Shown here: positions 26,018 to 34,570 of the stretch, one piece after another
Layout: every line of letters begins with the position of its first letter
Numbering within the stretch: position 1 is the first letter of the stretch
NCBI GenBank assembly: GCA_028280885.1
Contig: JANQKY010000025.1
Coordinates: 1-39,972 of the forward strand
Reading direction: 5' to 3'
From: Tepidamorphus sp.
GTDB lineage: Bacteria > Pseudomonadota > Alphaproteobacteria > Rhizobiales > Tepidamorphaceae
DNA length: 39,972 nt
Notes under the pieces: generated by a model
Told to the model about the DNA's origin: nothing
What the model saw: the letters and a program-made list of their open reading frames with translations, nothing else
Databases searched by the model: none
Translations under genes and position numbers: made by a program

Positions 26018-26899
26018 GTGGATTTCGGCCCCTATCTCTTCCTTGCCTCCCTCGAGGGGCTGGTAACCGCAGCCGTGCTGGCGCTGACCGCGCTCGGCCT
26101 GTCGCTGGTCTTCGGTGTCATGCGCATCGTCAACGTGGCGCATGGCGAATTCTTCATGCTGGGCGCGGTGCTCGCCTGGTGGTTCGCAGGCCTCGTCTCG
26201 GGCAGCCCGGCGTTCGGCTTCCTGATCGCGCTCGTGTTGAGCCCGCTGGTCGTCGGCGCGGTCGCGCTTTTGTGCGAGCGCACCGTGCTCAAACGCATCG
26301 ACTACAATCCGGAAGCGACCATCGTCGCGACCATCGGCCTGCTCTACATCATCCAGCAACTGGCGCTGACCTTTTACGGTCCCGACGCGCGGCCGGTGCA
26401 GGCGCCGATCAACTTCCGCATCGTCTTTCCGTGGTTCGGCTGGTCCGGCTACAAGCTGGTCGTCATCGGCGTGTCGATCCTGCTCTTGCTGGCGACCTGG
26501 TTCGTGCTGACCCGGACGCGGCTCGGCCTGATCATGCGGGCAACGCAATATGACCGGGAGACGGCGCAAGCCTTCGCGATCCCGGTCGACAAGGTCTACG
26601 CCGCCGTCTTCGCGATCGGCGCGATGCTGGCTGCGACGGCGGCCGTGCTGATCGTGCCGATCCAGCAGGCGCATTACCTGATGGGGCTCGACCCGCTGCT
26701 TCTGTCCTTCATCGTCGTCATCATCGGCGGGCTCGGCAGCATCCTCGGCACGGTCGTAGCAGCCCTCATCATCGGCCTGAGCGACGGCATCATCTCGGTG
26801 TTCTTTTCACCGACGCTCGCCAAGATCCTGGCGACGCTGCTGGTCGCCTTCGTGCTGGTGATCCGCCCGCAAGGTCTTTTTGGAGCCACGCAGCGATGA
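26018..26899 (+). CDS. livH: ABC importer permease, LivH type
   Basis: A 293-residue polytopic membrane protein. LVTAAVLALTALGLSLVFGVMRIVNVAHGEFFMLGA is split over the first helices and holds the LivH hallmark VNVAHGEF. VVIIGGLGSILGTVVAALIIGL near the C-terminus is the EAA-like coupling region. It forms the membrane channel with LivM. The start is GTG 26018, giving the usual family N-terminus. The stop overlaps the livM start (ATGA, 26896-26899). The liv symbol marks the family; the cargo may not be a branched-chain amino acid. Confidence 0.88.
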   Translation: MDFGPYLFLASLEGLVTAAVLALTALGLSLVFGVMRIVNVAHGEFFMLGAVLAWWFAGLVSGSPAFGFLIALVLSPLVVGAVALLCERTVLKRIDYNPEATIVATIGLLYIIQQLALTFYGPDARPVQAPINFRIVFPWFGWSGYKLVVIGVSILLLLATWFVLTRTRLGLIMRATQYDRETAQAFAIPVDKVYAAVFAIGAMLAATAAVLIVPIQQAHYLMGLDPLLLSFIVVIIGGLGSILGTVVAALIIGLSDGIISVFFSPTLAKILATLLVAFVLVIRPQGLFGATQR

Positions 26900-27903
26900 G
26901 CGTGGACTCCTCCCCCATCCAGCCGACCAAACCCGTCGCCGGGAGGCGAAGCCTCTTCGACAAGGTGCTGTTCGTGCATCTGGCCGCCCTCGCCATCCTG
27001 TTCCTGGCGCAGTTCGTGCTCAGCGACTATCACCATCTGACCCTTGCCCGGGTGATGGTGCTGGCAAGCTTCGCGGTCGGCTACAATATCCTGTTCGGCT
27101 ATACGGGCCTGCTCAGCCTCGGCCATGCGATGTTCTTCGCAGCCGGGCTCTATGGCGCGGGCCTTGCCGCGACGCAGCTCTCCTTCGGGGCGAGCGAGGC
27201 GTTCCTCGCCGGCATCTTCGCCGGGCTGGTGCTGTCGACACTGATCGGCATGATCGTGCTGCGCACCAGCGGCGTCTCCTTCATGATCGTCACGATGATG
27301 TTCGCCCAGGCCGGCTATCTGATGTCGCTGTATTTCGGCGAATTCACCCGCGGCGACGAGGGCTTCGTCCTGCAGGGCGATATCCGGACGGCCCATCTCT
27401 TCGGCCTGAGCTTCGACCTGACCAGTCCGGACGTGCGCTACAACATCGCGCTGGCGCTGCTTGCCGTCTGTGTCCTGGTCTGCCTGGCGCTGGTGCGCTC
27501 GCCGATCGGCCGTATCCTGATCGCGATCCGCGAGAACGAGGAGCGCGCCCGGATGCTCGGCTACGACACCTATCGCAACAAGCTGTTCGCGCTCGTCGTC
27601 TCGGGCACCATATCGGCGGCGGCCGGTGCCGCCTACGCCCTGCTGTTTGCCTATGTCGGGGCGACGTTTGCCTCGATCCAGTATTCGATCCTGCCGCTGC
27701 TCTGGGTGCTGCTCGGCGGCGTCGGGACGGTGCTCGGACCCATTCTCGGGACGCTCCTGATGTTCTATCTGGTCGACATCACCAGCGAATACACGTCGGC
27801 CTACATGCTCGCCGTCGGCGTCGCGCTGATCGCGCTCGTCCTGTTCTTTCCCAAGGGGATCATCGGAACCCTGCGCGACAAGGGTCTGAAATGGCTGCCA
27901 TGA
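26896..27903 (+). CDS. livM: ABC importer permease, LivM type
   Basis: A 335-residue polytopic permease, partner of LivH. ASFAVGYNILFGYTGLLSLGHAMFFAAGLYGAG contains the LivM signature (NLLxGYTGxxSLGHA). IRENEERARMLGYDTYRNKLFALVVSGTISAAAGA is the cytoplasmic coupling loop and following helix. It has about eight to ten membrane helices by eye. It starts within an ATGA overlap with livH, and its stop overlaps the livG coding start. Confidence 0.9.
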   Translation: MSVDSSPIQPTKPVAGRRSLFDKVLFVHLAALAILFLAQFVLSDYHHLTLARVMVLASFAVGYNILFGYTGLLSLGHAMFFAAGLYGAGLAATQLSFGASEAFLAGIFAGLVLSTLIGMIVLRTSGVSFMIVTMMFAQAGYLMSLYFGEFTRGDEGFVLQGDIRTAHLFGLSFDLTSPDVRYNIALALLAVCVLVCLALVRSPIGRILIAIRENEERARMLGYDTYRNKLFALVVSGTISAAAGAAYALLFAYVGATFASIQYSILPLLWVLLGGVGTVLGPILGTLLMFYLVDITSEYTSAYMLAVGVALIALVLFFPKGIIGTLRDKGLKWLP

Positions 27904-28634
27904 CGCTTCTGTCCACCGAGAGCCTGTCGCGCCATTTCGGGGGCCTACGCGCCGTCGACGACGTCGCCTTCACGCTTACAGAGGGCGAGGTTCGGGCGAT
28001 CATCGGGCCGAACGGCGCCGGCAAGACGACGCTGGTCAGCCTGATCTGCGGCCGGGTGATGCCGAGCGCGGGAAAGATCGTCTTCGAGGGTACCGACATC
28101 TCCGCCCTGCCCGCCCATCGCCGCGTCGGGCTCGGCATCGCCTATACGTTCCAGATCACCTCGATCTTCGCCAACCTGTCGGTCTATGACAACGTCGCGC
28201 TGGCGGTGCAGACCGGCATGCGGCGCGGCGGCGCCTCGCTGTTCTTCCTCAACGAGGCCACGCTGATCGCGCGGGTCGAGGAGGCGCTGGAGAAGGTCGG
28301 CCTAGACGACCGCCGCGACATGCAGGCGGCGAACCTGTCCTATGGCCATCAGCGCCTGCTGGAGGTTGCGATGGGGCTTGCGCTGAGGCCGAAGCTCCTG
28401 ATCCTCGACGAGCCGACACAGGGGCTGTCGGACGCGGAAATCGCGGGCTTCTGCGATCTGACCCGCGCGATCGCCAAGGACGCCACCGTGCTGCTGATCG
28501 AGCACAACATGGACGTGGTGATGGACCTCGCCGAGCGGATCACCGTGATGAACAACGGCGCGATCCTGTCGGAGGGCACGCCCGCCGAGATCCGCGACGA
28601 CGAACGCGTGCAGCGCGCCTATCTGGGGACGTGA
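27891..28634 (+). CDS. livG: ABC importer ATPase, LivG type
   Basis: A 247-residue ATP-binding subunit. Walker A is GPNGAGKTT (~41-49), the signature region is NLSYGHQRLLEVAMGLA, Walker B is LLILDEPTQGLSD, and the switch His is in LLIEHNMDVVMDLA. The C-terminal VQRAYLGT is the usual LivG ending. ATG 27891 was chosen because AAGGG lies six bases upstream; ATG 27900 would give the tight ATGA overlap with livM and is a real alternative. The signature is SYGHQ rather than LSGGQ, which is normal for LivG. Confidence 0.9.
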   Translation: MAAMTLLSTESLSRHFGGLRAVDDVAFTLTEGEVRAIIGPNGAGKTTLVSLICGRVMPSAGKIVFEGTDISALPAHRRVGLGIAYTFQITSIFANLSVYDNVALAVQTGMRRGGASLFFLNEATLIARVEEALEKVGLDDRRDMQAANLSYGHQRLLEVAMGLALRPKLLILDEPTQGLSDAEIAGFCDLTRAIAKDATVLLIEHNMDVVMDLAERITVMNNGAILSEGTPAEIRDDERVQRAYLGT

Positions 28635-28640
28635 GGGGCA

Positions 28641-29342
<702 letters not shown>

Positions 29343-29697
29343 GGTCAGGGCGATAGGCCGGACCGCGCGGTCGCAGCGCTTGGGATGATGGCCTCAAAAA
29401 CGGACGCGTTTATTTGAGGGCGGTGATCGACCGCAACCGCTGACGGGCCCTCACCCGGCCCTTTGGGCCGCCCTCTCCCGCCAAGGGGGAGAGGGAAAGA
29501 GCCCCTCGGCACCCTCGTTCTCCCCTCTCTCCCTTTCGGAAGGAGGTCGAGTTTACGGGAAAGCGGCCGCATGGCACGGACCCTCTCCCCCCAATATGTC
29601 CAGACTGGGGGAGAGGGTGGCGAGCGCAAGCGAGCCGGGTGAGGGCCCGTCAGCGGTTGGGGTCGATCACCGCCTTAAACAAAGCCCCGCGCCCCGA
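29343..29697. other. 355-bp convergent gap, livF / pncA
   Basis: There is no gene here. Most of the gap is one inverted-repeat element (29419-29674), which would also act as a strong hairpin between two converging transcripts. Confidence 0.7.
29419..29674. mobile_element. 256-bp element with 40-bp terminal inverted repeats (MITE-like)
   Basis: The left end (29419-29458) and right end (29635-29674) are inverted copies differing at a single base out of 40; weaker similarity continues about ten bases outward. Inside are two more hairpins of the CCCTCTCCC/GGGAGAGGG type: 29471-29479 with 29487-29495, and 29581-29591 with 29607-29617. No open frame encodes a transposase. It is either a non-autonomous mobile element or a large intergenic palindrome; no target-site duplication was established. 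Confidence 0.6.
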
Positions 29698-30330
29698 TCA
29701 GACCGAAATCGCCCCCGACTCCGTCAGTACGACCCCCGCCCCGCCCATCTGAGCGAGCGCGGCATCGAGCGAGCCGTCGAGATCGATCGCCCGGCAGCCG
29801 TCCAGCACGACGGTCGTCTCGAAGCCGAGGCGGACGGCGTCGAGGGCCGAATAGGCGACGCAGAAATCGGTTGCGAGCCCGGTCAGCACCAGTTTCCTCA
29901 GGCCCCGCTCCTTGAGATAGCCGTTCAGGCCCGTCGACGTCTCGCGATCGTTCTCGAAGAAGGCCGAATAGCTGTCGATGCCCGGCCGGAAGCCCTTGCG
30001 CAGGACGAGTTGCGCCTTGTCCCAGGCAAGATCGCCGTGGAAGTCGGCGCCCGCCGTGCCCTGGACGCAATGGTCCGGCCACAGCGTCTGCGCGCCATAA
30101 TGCAGATCGATCGTGTCGAACGGTTCGCCGCCGTCATGGCCCGAGGCGAACGAGCTGTGGTCGGCGGGATGCCAGTCCTGGGTCAGGATGACGTGATCGA
30201 AGAGGTCGATCAGGCCATTGATCACCGGCACGACCGCATGCCCGTCGCCGACGGCAAGGGCGCCGCCAGGGCAGAAATCGTTCTGAACATCGATAACGAT
30301 CAGGGCCGTATCGTCATCCCTCGCACCCAT
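29698..30330 (-). CDS. pncA: Nicotinamidase (pyrazinamidase)
   Basis: A 210-residue isochorismatase-fold hydrolase that converts nicotinamide to nicotinate and ammonia. The catalytic triad is visible as Asp14 (IVIDVQNDF), Lys112 (LRKGFRP) and Cys157 (ATDFCVAYSALDAV). The metal ligands lie in QDWHPADH (Asp52, His54, His58). WPDHCVQGT and DSYSAFFEND are typical of PncA rather than generic isochorismatases. A GGAGGGAGG Shine-Dalgarno precedes the ATG at 30330. Usually part of NAD salvage; here it may also feed nicotinate into the putative reductive pathway at 21133-23496. Confidence 0.93.
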   Translation of the reverse strand: MGARDDDTALIVIDVQNDFCPGGALAVGDGHAVVPVINGLIDLFDHVILTQDWHPADHSSFASGHDGGEPFDTIDLHYGAQTLWPDHCVQGTAGADFHGDLAWDKAQLVLRKGFRPGIDSYSAFFENDRETSTGLNGYLKERGLRKLVLTGLATDFCVAYSALDAVRLGFETTVVLDGCRAIDLDGSLDAALAQMGGAGVVLTESGAISV

Positions 30331-30427
30331 GCGCGCCTCCCTCCGGTCGTCGAATCCGAGCCGGACGATAGGCGCAAGTGTCCTCGCAGATCAATGCAGG
30401 GACGATCTCACGCTTAAAGCTCCGCGT

Positions 30428-31588
30428 CTACTTGCCGTCGAAGCGCTGGCCCTTGATCTCGCCGCCCGTCCAATAGACGGCCACGAACCCCTTCTTGCCG
30501 TGCTTTGCGACCGAGGGCAGGCCGGCGGAGGGAACGGCCGTCTTGTTCACCTCGAAAATCTTGCCGTCGCGCTTGCCCTTCTTGTCGAAGATCTGGCCGT
30601 GGATGATGTTGGTGGTGTCCCAGATCACGACGAAACTGCCGTTCTTCAGGGCCGCGATCTTCTGGTTGCCCTGAAACCCGACGATATCCTTGTTGACGAC
30701 CACCCGCTTGCCGGTCTCCTTGGCGTTCGGCTTGAAGCGCTGGAAGAAGACGCCCGACCCGTTGGCATCTCCGTCCTCCAAGACAGCCTCGCGCGTCACG
30801 ACGAAGTCCTTGCTCTCCAGGACCGCCACCTCGGGCTCAACCTGTCCGGTGAATTCCGGCGGATGGGTGATGAACTCGTCGCCGACGAGCTTGCCCTTCT
30901 TGTTGAAGCGCTGGGCGCGGATCGAACTGAGCGTCTTCCACGCGGCGACGAAGCCGCCATCCTTCGTGGCGGCGACGGAGGGAAAGTCGTGCGACGCCGG
31001 CGGAAAACTGGTATCCGCCCGGAACTCCCCGGTCCTGGCCTTGCCGGACTTCGAATAGATGCGCCCCATCACCGCGTGGGACGCGCCGTCCTGGCCTTTC
31101 GACATCCACAGGATGGCGAAATCACCGTTCTTCAGCCCGTCCACCGTCGGGTAGTACTGGTCGTCGGTCTTGTATTTGTTGACCTTGATCAGCTTGCCGA
31201 CCTTCTTGCCCTTCTTGTTGTAGATCTGCGCCCGCACGCCAAGGCCCGATCCGTCGTCATCCTCGTAGACGACGACGAAGCCGCCGGATTTCAGGCCGCC
31301 CACGACGGGGTGGATCAGTTCAGGGCCCTTCTTGTCGACGGTGATCTTGCCGCCGGTCTTCTTGCCCTTGGAATTATAGCGCTGCGCCTTGACGCCGTAG
31401 GGGAAGTCGTCGCGCCAAACGGCGACGAAGCCGCCGGTCTCAACATAGGTGAGATCGGGAAGGAACCCGCCTTGGGAAACCGTGAATTCCTTGCCCAGCT
31501 TCTTGGCGCCCGGCTTCTTGGCATCCGCATCGCCATGGACCAGCGCCAGAGCGAGCAGGACAATCGCGAATTTCGCCAGTCGGTGCAT
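30428..31588 (-). CDS. Secreted seven-repeat protein, probable beta-propeller
   Basis: A 386-residue protein with a signal peptide (MHRLAKFAIVLLALALVHG, cleaved near Asp-Ala-Asp-Ala). The mature part is seven repeats of about 50 residues. Each has a GGFVVVW-like strand, then an RAQRYNKKGKK-like turn and a VNK-type end; the last is shortened at the C-terminus. Seven such units suggest a seven-bladed beta-propeller. Similar repeats (FVVTW, QRFDANG) occur in large secreted and calcium-binding bacterial proteins. The turns are unusually Lys-rich, so the surface should be strongly basic. No catalytic motif was seen and function is unknown. It lies 97 bp upstream of pncA on the same strand. Confidence 0.75.
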   Translation of the reverse strand: MHRLAKFAIVLLALALVHGDADAKKPGAKKLGKEFTVSQGGFLPDLTYVETGGFVAVWRDDFPYGVKAQRYNSKGKKTGGKITVDKKGPELIHPVVGGLKSGGFVVVYEDDDGSGLGVRAQIYNKKGKKVGKLIKVNKYKTDDQYYPTVDGLKNGDFAILWMSKGQDGASHAVMGRIYSKSGKARTGEFRADTSFPPASHDFPSVAATKDGGFVAAWKTLSSIRAQRFNKKGKLVGDEFITHPPEFTGQVEPEVAVLESKDFVVTREAVLEDGDANGSGVFFQRFKPNAKETGKRVVVNKDIVGFQGNQKIAALKNGSFVVIWDTTNIIHGQIFDKKGKRDGKIFEVNKTAVPSAGLPSVAKHGKKGFVAVYWTGGEIKGQRFDGK

Positions 31589-31816
31589 GTTGCGCCCCCT
31601 TTGTCGAAGCGTCGGTCACCCCCATGCGGAAAACCGCAATGCAGAAAACCACCGTCTCGCACCCCGTGGAACTGTACGGTACGCTAGCCGGCGTATCAAG
31701 ATTGTGACGATCCCGACCGCGCCGGGCGGCCGGCTGTTGCGATCGTTAGAGTACGAATGATATCGTGGGCCCGATGGTGCCCTGTCGGGTATCCGGGACG
31801 GGGAGCGGCTGACCAT

Positions 31817-33274
31817 ATGCCATTCAAGCAGCGCATAGCGGCGATCGCAGTCCTGCCCGCCCTCCTCCTGCCCGCCCTCCTTCTGATGGGACTGACGGTT
31901 CTCCCGGCTTCGGCCCATATCGGTGAGCGGGCCTTCGTGCTGCTGCTGCCGACCGGCTACTACATGACCGCCGGCGGGCTCGCGGTGTTCGCCACCTTCC
32001 TGCTGCTCGCCGTCATGCCGAAGGGCATTTCCGACCGGCTGGCCGACTGGCGGCTGCCGGTGCTGGCAGTGCGGCCGCCAAGCCCGGTGCCGCTGAGCCT
32101 CCTGTCCTTCGCCTTCCTGTGCGGGCTGATCGCGGCGGGTTTCTGGGGGACGCGCGATCCTTTGGAAAACCCCTTGCCGCTGACGATCTGGAGCCTGTGG
32201 TGGATCGTCTTCGCGATCCTGACCGCGCTGCTCGGCAATCTCTGGGTCTATCTCAATCCCTGGTCCGGTCCGACGCGGCTGATGGAAAGGCTCTATGCAG
32301 CGCCGGGCGATGCGCCGCCGCTGCGTTATCCCGACCGGCTCGGCTACTGGCCGGCGACGATCCTGTTCCTCGGCTTCGCGCTGTTCGAACAGGTCGATAT
32401 CGCGCCCGCCGATCCCGGCCGGCTGGCCGTCGTGGTCACCTGCTACTGGCTGTTCAACTTCGCCGCCATCCTCGCGTTCGGCGAAGAGGCCTGGTTTGAG
32501 CGCGGCGAGCCCTTCACGATCTTCTTCCGGTTCATCTCGCGGCTGTCGCCCTTTGTCTGGGAGCCGGCCGAACCGAACCCCGCACGGCACCGCCTGTCGC
32601 TTGCCATGCCCGGCGCGGCGCTGCTCGACCGGCCAGCCCTTCCTTTAAGCGGCGTGCTGTTCCTGCTCCTGACCCTGTCGCTTGAATCCTTCGACGGGCT
32701 GTCGGAGACCTTCTGGTGGCTCGGGCTGAACGGCATCAATCCTCTGGAATTTCCCGGCCGGTCGGCGATCGTGGGGATCGACAGCCGCGGGCTGATCGCC
32801 TCCTGGGTGGTGCTGACGCTCGGCTACATGGGCGCGGTGGTGCTCGGCTGGCGGCTTGCCGGGCGGCCGGGATCGCTGAAGACGCTGCTGGGAACGCTCG
32901 CCTTCTCGATCATGCCGATCTCGCTCGGCTTCCACTTCTCGCACTATCTCTCGGCGGTCCTCGTCGATCTGCAATACGCCTATGCGGCGGCCTCCGACCC
33001 GTTCGGTACGGGCGCCAATCTGCTCGGCCTTCAGGATTTCTACGTCACCACCTCGTTCCTCAACACCTACGAGGGCACGCGGGCGATCTGGAACGCGCAG
33101 ACGGCGGGAATCGTCATCGGCCACGTGCTGGGCATCCTGCTTGCCCATGAACTGGCCTGCCGGCTGATCGGCGACTACCGCGCCGCCGTCATCAGCCAGG
33201 CGCCGCTGGCGATTGTCATGGTCGCGTATACGCTTTTTGGTTTATGGCTCCTGTCGACCCCGATCGCGGGCTAG
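31817..33274 (+). CDS. Polytopic membrane protein of unknown function
   Basis: A 485-residue protein with about eleven hydrophobic helices. The N-terminus (MPFKQRIAAIAVLPALLL, ending ASAHIGERAF) looks like a signal peptide or first helix. A short NLWVYLNPWSGPTR segment (~135-150) and HFSHYLSAVLVDLQY (~375-390) are distinctive. The NPW motif and overall layout recall membrane proteins annotated after fenitrothion hydrolase FedB, but I cannot verify this. ATG 31817 (GGGGAG about 11 bases upstream) was preferred over 31757, which adds 20 unconserved residues. It is 125 bp upstream of the RND adaptor gene, on the same strand. Confidence 0.6.
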   Translation: MPFKQRIAAIAVLPALLLPALLLMGLTVLPASAHIGERAFVLLLPTGYYMTAGGLAVFATFLLLAVMPKGISDRLADWRLPVLAVRPPSPVPLSLLSFAFLCGLIAAGFWGTRDPLENPLPLTIWSLWWIVFAILTALLGNLWVYLNPWSGPTRLMERLYAAPGDAPPLRYPDRLGYWPATILFLGFALFEQVDIAPADPGRLAVVVTCYWLFNFAAILAFGEEAWFERGEPFTIFFRFISRLSPFVWEPAEPNPARHRLSLAMPGAALLDRPALPLSGVLFLLLTLSLESFDGLSETFWWLGLNGINPLEFPGRSAIVGIDSRGLIASWVVLTLGYMGAVVLGWRLAGRPGSLKTLLGTLAFSIMPISLGFHFSHYLSAVLVDLQYAYAAASDPFGTGANLLGLQDFYVTTSFLNTYEGTRAIWNAQTAGIVIGHVLGILLAHELACRLIGDYRAAVISQAPLAIVMVAYTLFGLWLLSTPIAG

Positions 33275-33399
33275 ACGGGCATCTCCCGGCATTTGAACTG
33301 GACCACTACGACGGTTCCGGTGAAACTGCGCCGATTAGGAATCATTTTGTGGAGTTTGCGGTGATGAGACGGGCGTCCGGAAGCAAGAGGGTAACGCGC

Positions 33400-34566
33400 A
33401 TGAAATCCGAATATGCAGGCTCTCTCCTCGGGGGCGCTCTCCTCGGGGCGGCGTTTCTGGCACTCTCCGGCAGCCTGTCGGTGCTAAATGCCCAATCCGG
33501 CGAGGCCCAGTCCGACGCCCCGCCGCCACCGGCGGTCGTCGTCGCGCCCGCCGTGCAGAAAGCCGTCTCGGCCTCGGCCGAGTTCATCGGACAGGCGGAA
33601 GCCTTTCATTCCGTCGACCTGCGTGCTCGCGTCACCGGCTTCCTGACCGACCGGTCCTTCACCGAAGGCGGCCTCGTCAGCGAGGGCGACGTGCTCTACG
33701 TCATCGACCCGGCCGAATACGAGGCCGCCCGCGACGCCGCCCAGGCGCGGGTGGAGAATGTCGAGGCGACGATCGAAGAGGCCGAGGCGCAGCTTGAGCG
33801 CTACGAGAAGCTCGCGACCAGCGGCACGGCCAGCGAAGCAGCCCTCGACGAGGCGCGCGCCACCGCCGGCCGCGCCCGCGCCGATCTCGCCGCCGCCAAC
33901 GCGGAGCTGGAGCAGGCGAAGCTCAATCTCGGCTATACGCAGATCGATACGCCGATCTCCGGCCGCATCGGCCAGAGTTCCATCGACACCGGCAATCTGG
34001 TCAGCCCCGATTCCGGCATCCTGGCAACGGTCGTCGCGGTCGACCCGATCTACGTGACCTTCTCCGTCACCGAGCGCGACTATCTCGCCTATGTCGACGC
34101 CGTCGACAGCGGCGCGGTCGACGATGTCCGCCCGCAGATCACCCTGGTCAACGGGCAGCAATATCCGGAAGACGGCGAGATCGACTTCATCGGCACATCG
34201 GTCAGCGCCGAGACGGGTACGATCCCGGTCCGGGCGACCTTTCCCAATCCCGACGGCATCCTGCTGCCCGGCCAGTTCATGAACGTGACGCTGATGGCCG
34301 GCACGCCATCGGAGGAGATCGTCGTGCCGCAGGCCGCCCTGCAGCAGAACCAGGCCGGCTATTTCGTGCTGATCGTCGACGCCAACAGCAAAGTTGAACA
34401 GCGCCCGGTCACCATCGGCCAGCGGCTGCGCACCGAGACGGTCGTCCAGAGCGGTCTGCAGGTCGGCGAACAGGTGATCGTCGAGGGCATCCAGAAGGTG
34501 CGGCCCGGCGCGACGGTGACCGCCGTTCCGGCCGAAACCCCGGGCGAAACCAGCGAGGCCGGGTGA
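33400..34566 (+). CDS. RND efflux periplasmic adaptor (membrane fusion protein)
   Basis: A 388-residue AcrA/MexA-type adaptor. The signal or anchor segment is [20 protein letters not shown], without a lipobox Cys. [22 protein letters not shown] is the lipoyl half-motif. Residues about 105-185 form the coiled-coil hairpin (heptads of Ala/Glu/Arg/Leu). [23 protein letters not shown] is the second lipoyl half, and a beta-barrel and membrane-proximal domain finish the chain. ATG 33400 with AAGAGGG upstream was preferred over 33364 and 33244. It links the inner-membrane pump to an outer-membrane channel. The pump gene follows after 4 bp. Confidence 0.9.
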   Translation: MKSEYAGSLLGGALLGAAFLALSGSLSVLNAQSGEAQSDAPPPPAVVVAPAVQKAVSASAEFIGQAEAFHSVDLRARVTGFLTDRSFTEGGLVSEGDVLYVIDPAEYEAARDAAQARVENVEATIEEAEAQLERYEKLATSGTASEAALDEARATAGRARADLAAANAELEQAKLNLGYTQIDTPISGRIGQSSIDTGNLVSPDSGILATVVAVDPIYVTFSVTERDYLAYVDAVDSGAVDDVRPQITLVNGQQYPEDGEIDFIGTSVSAETGTIPVRATFPNPDGILLPGQFMNVTLMAGTPSEEIVVPQAALQQNQAGYFVLIVDANSKVEQRPVTIGQRLRTETVVQSGLQVGEQVIVEGIQKVRPGATVTAVPAETPGETSEAG

Positions 34567-34570
34567 CTTT

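Noticed and set aside
26880..27890. N-terminal extension of the livG frame back to 26880
   Set aside because: It overlaps livM, which has clear motifs; LivG homologues start near 27891.
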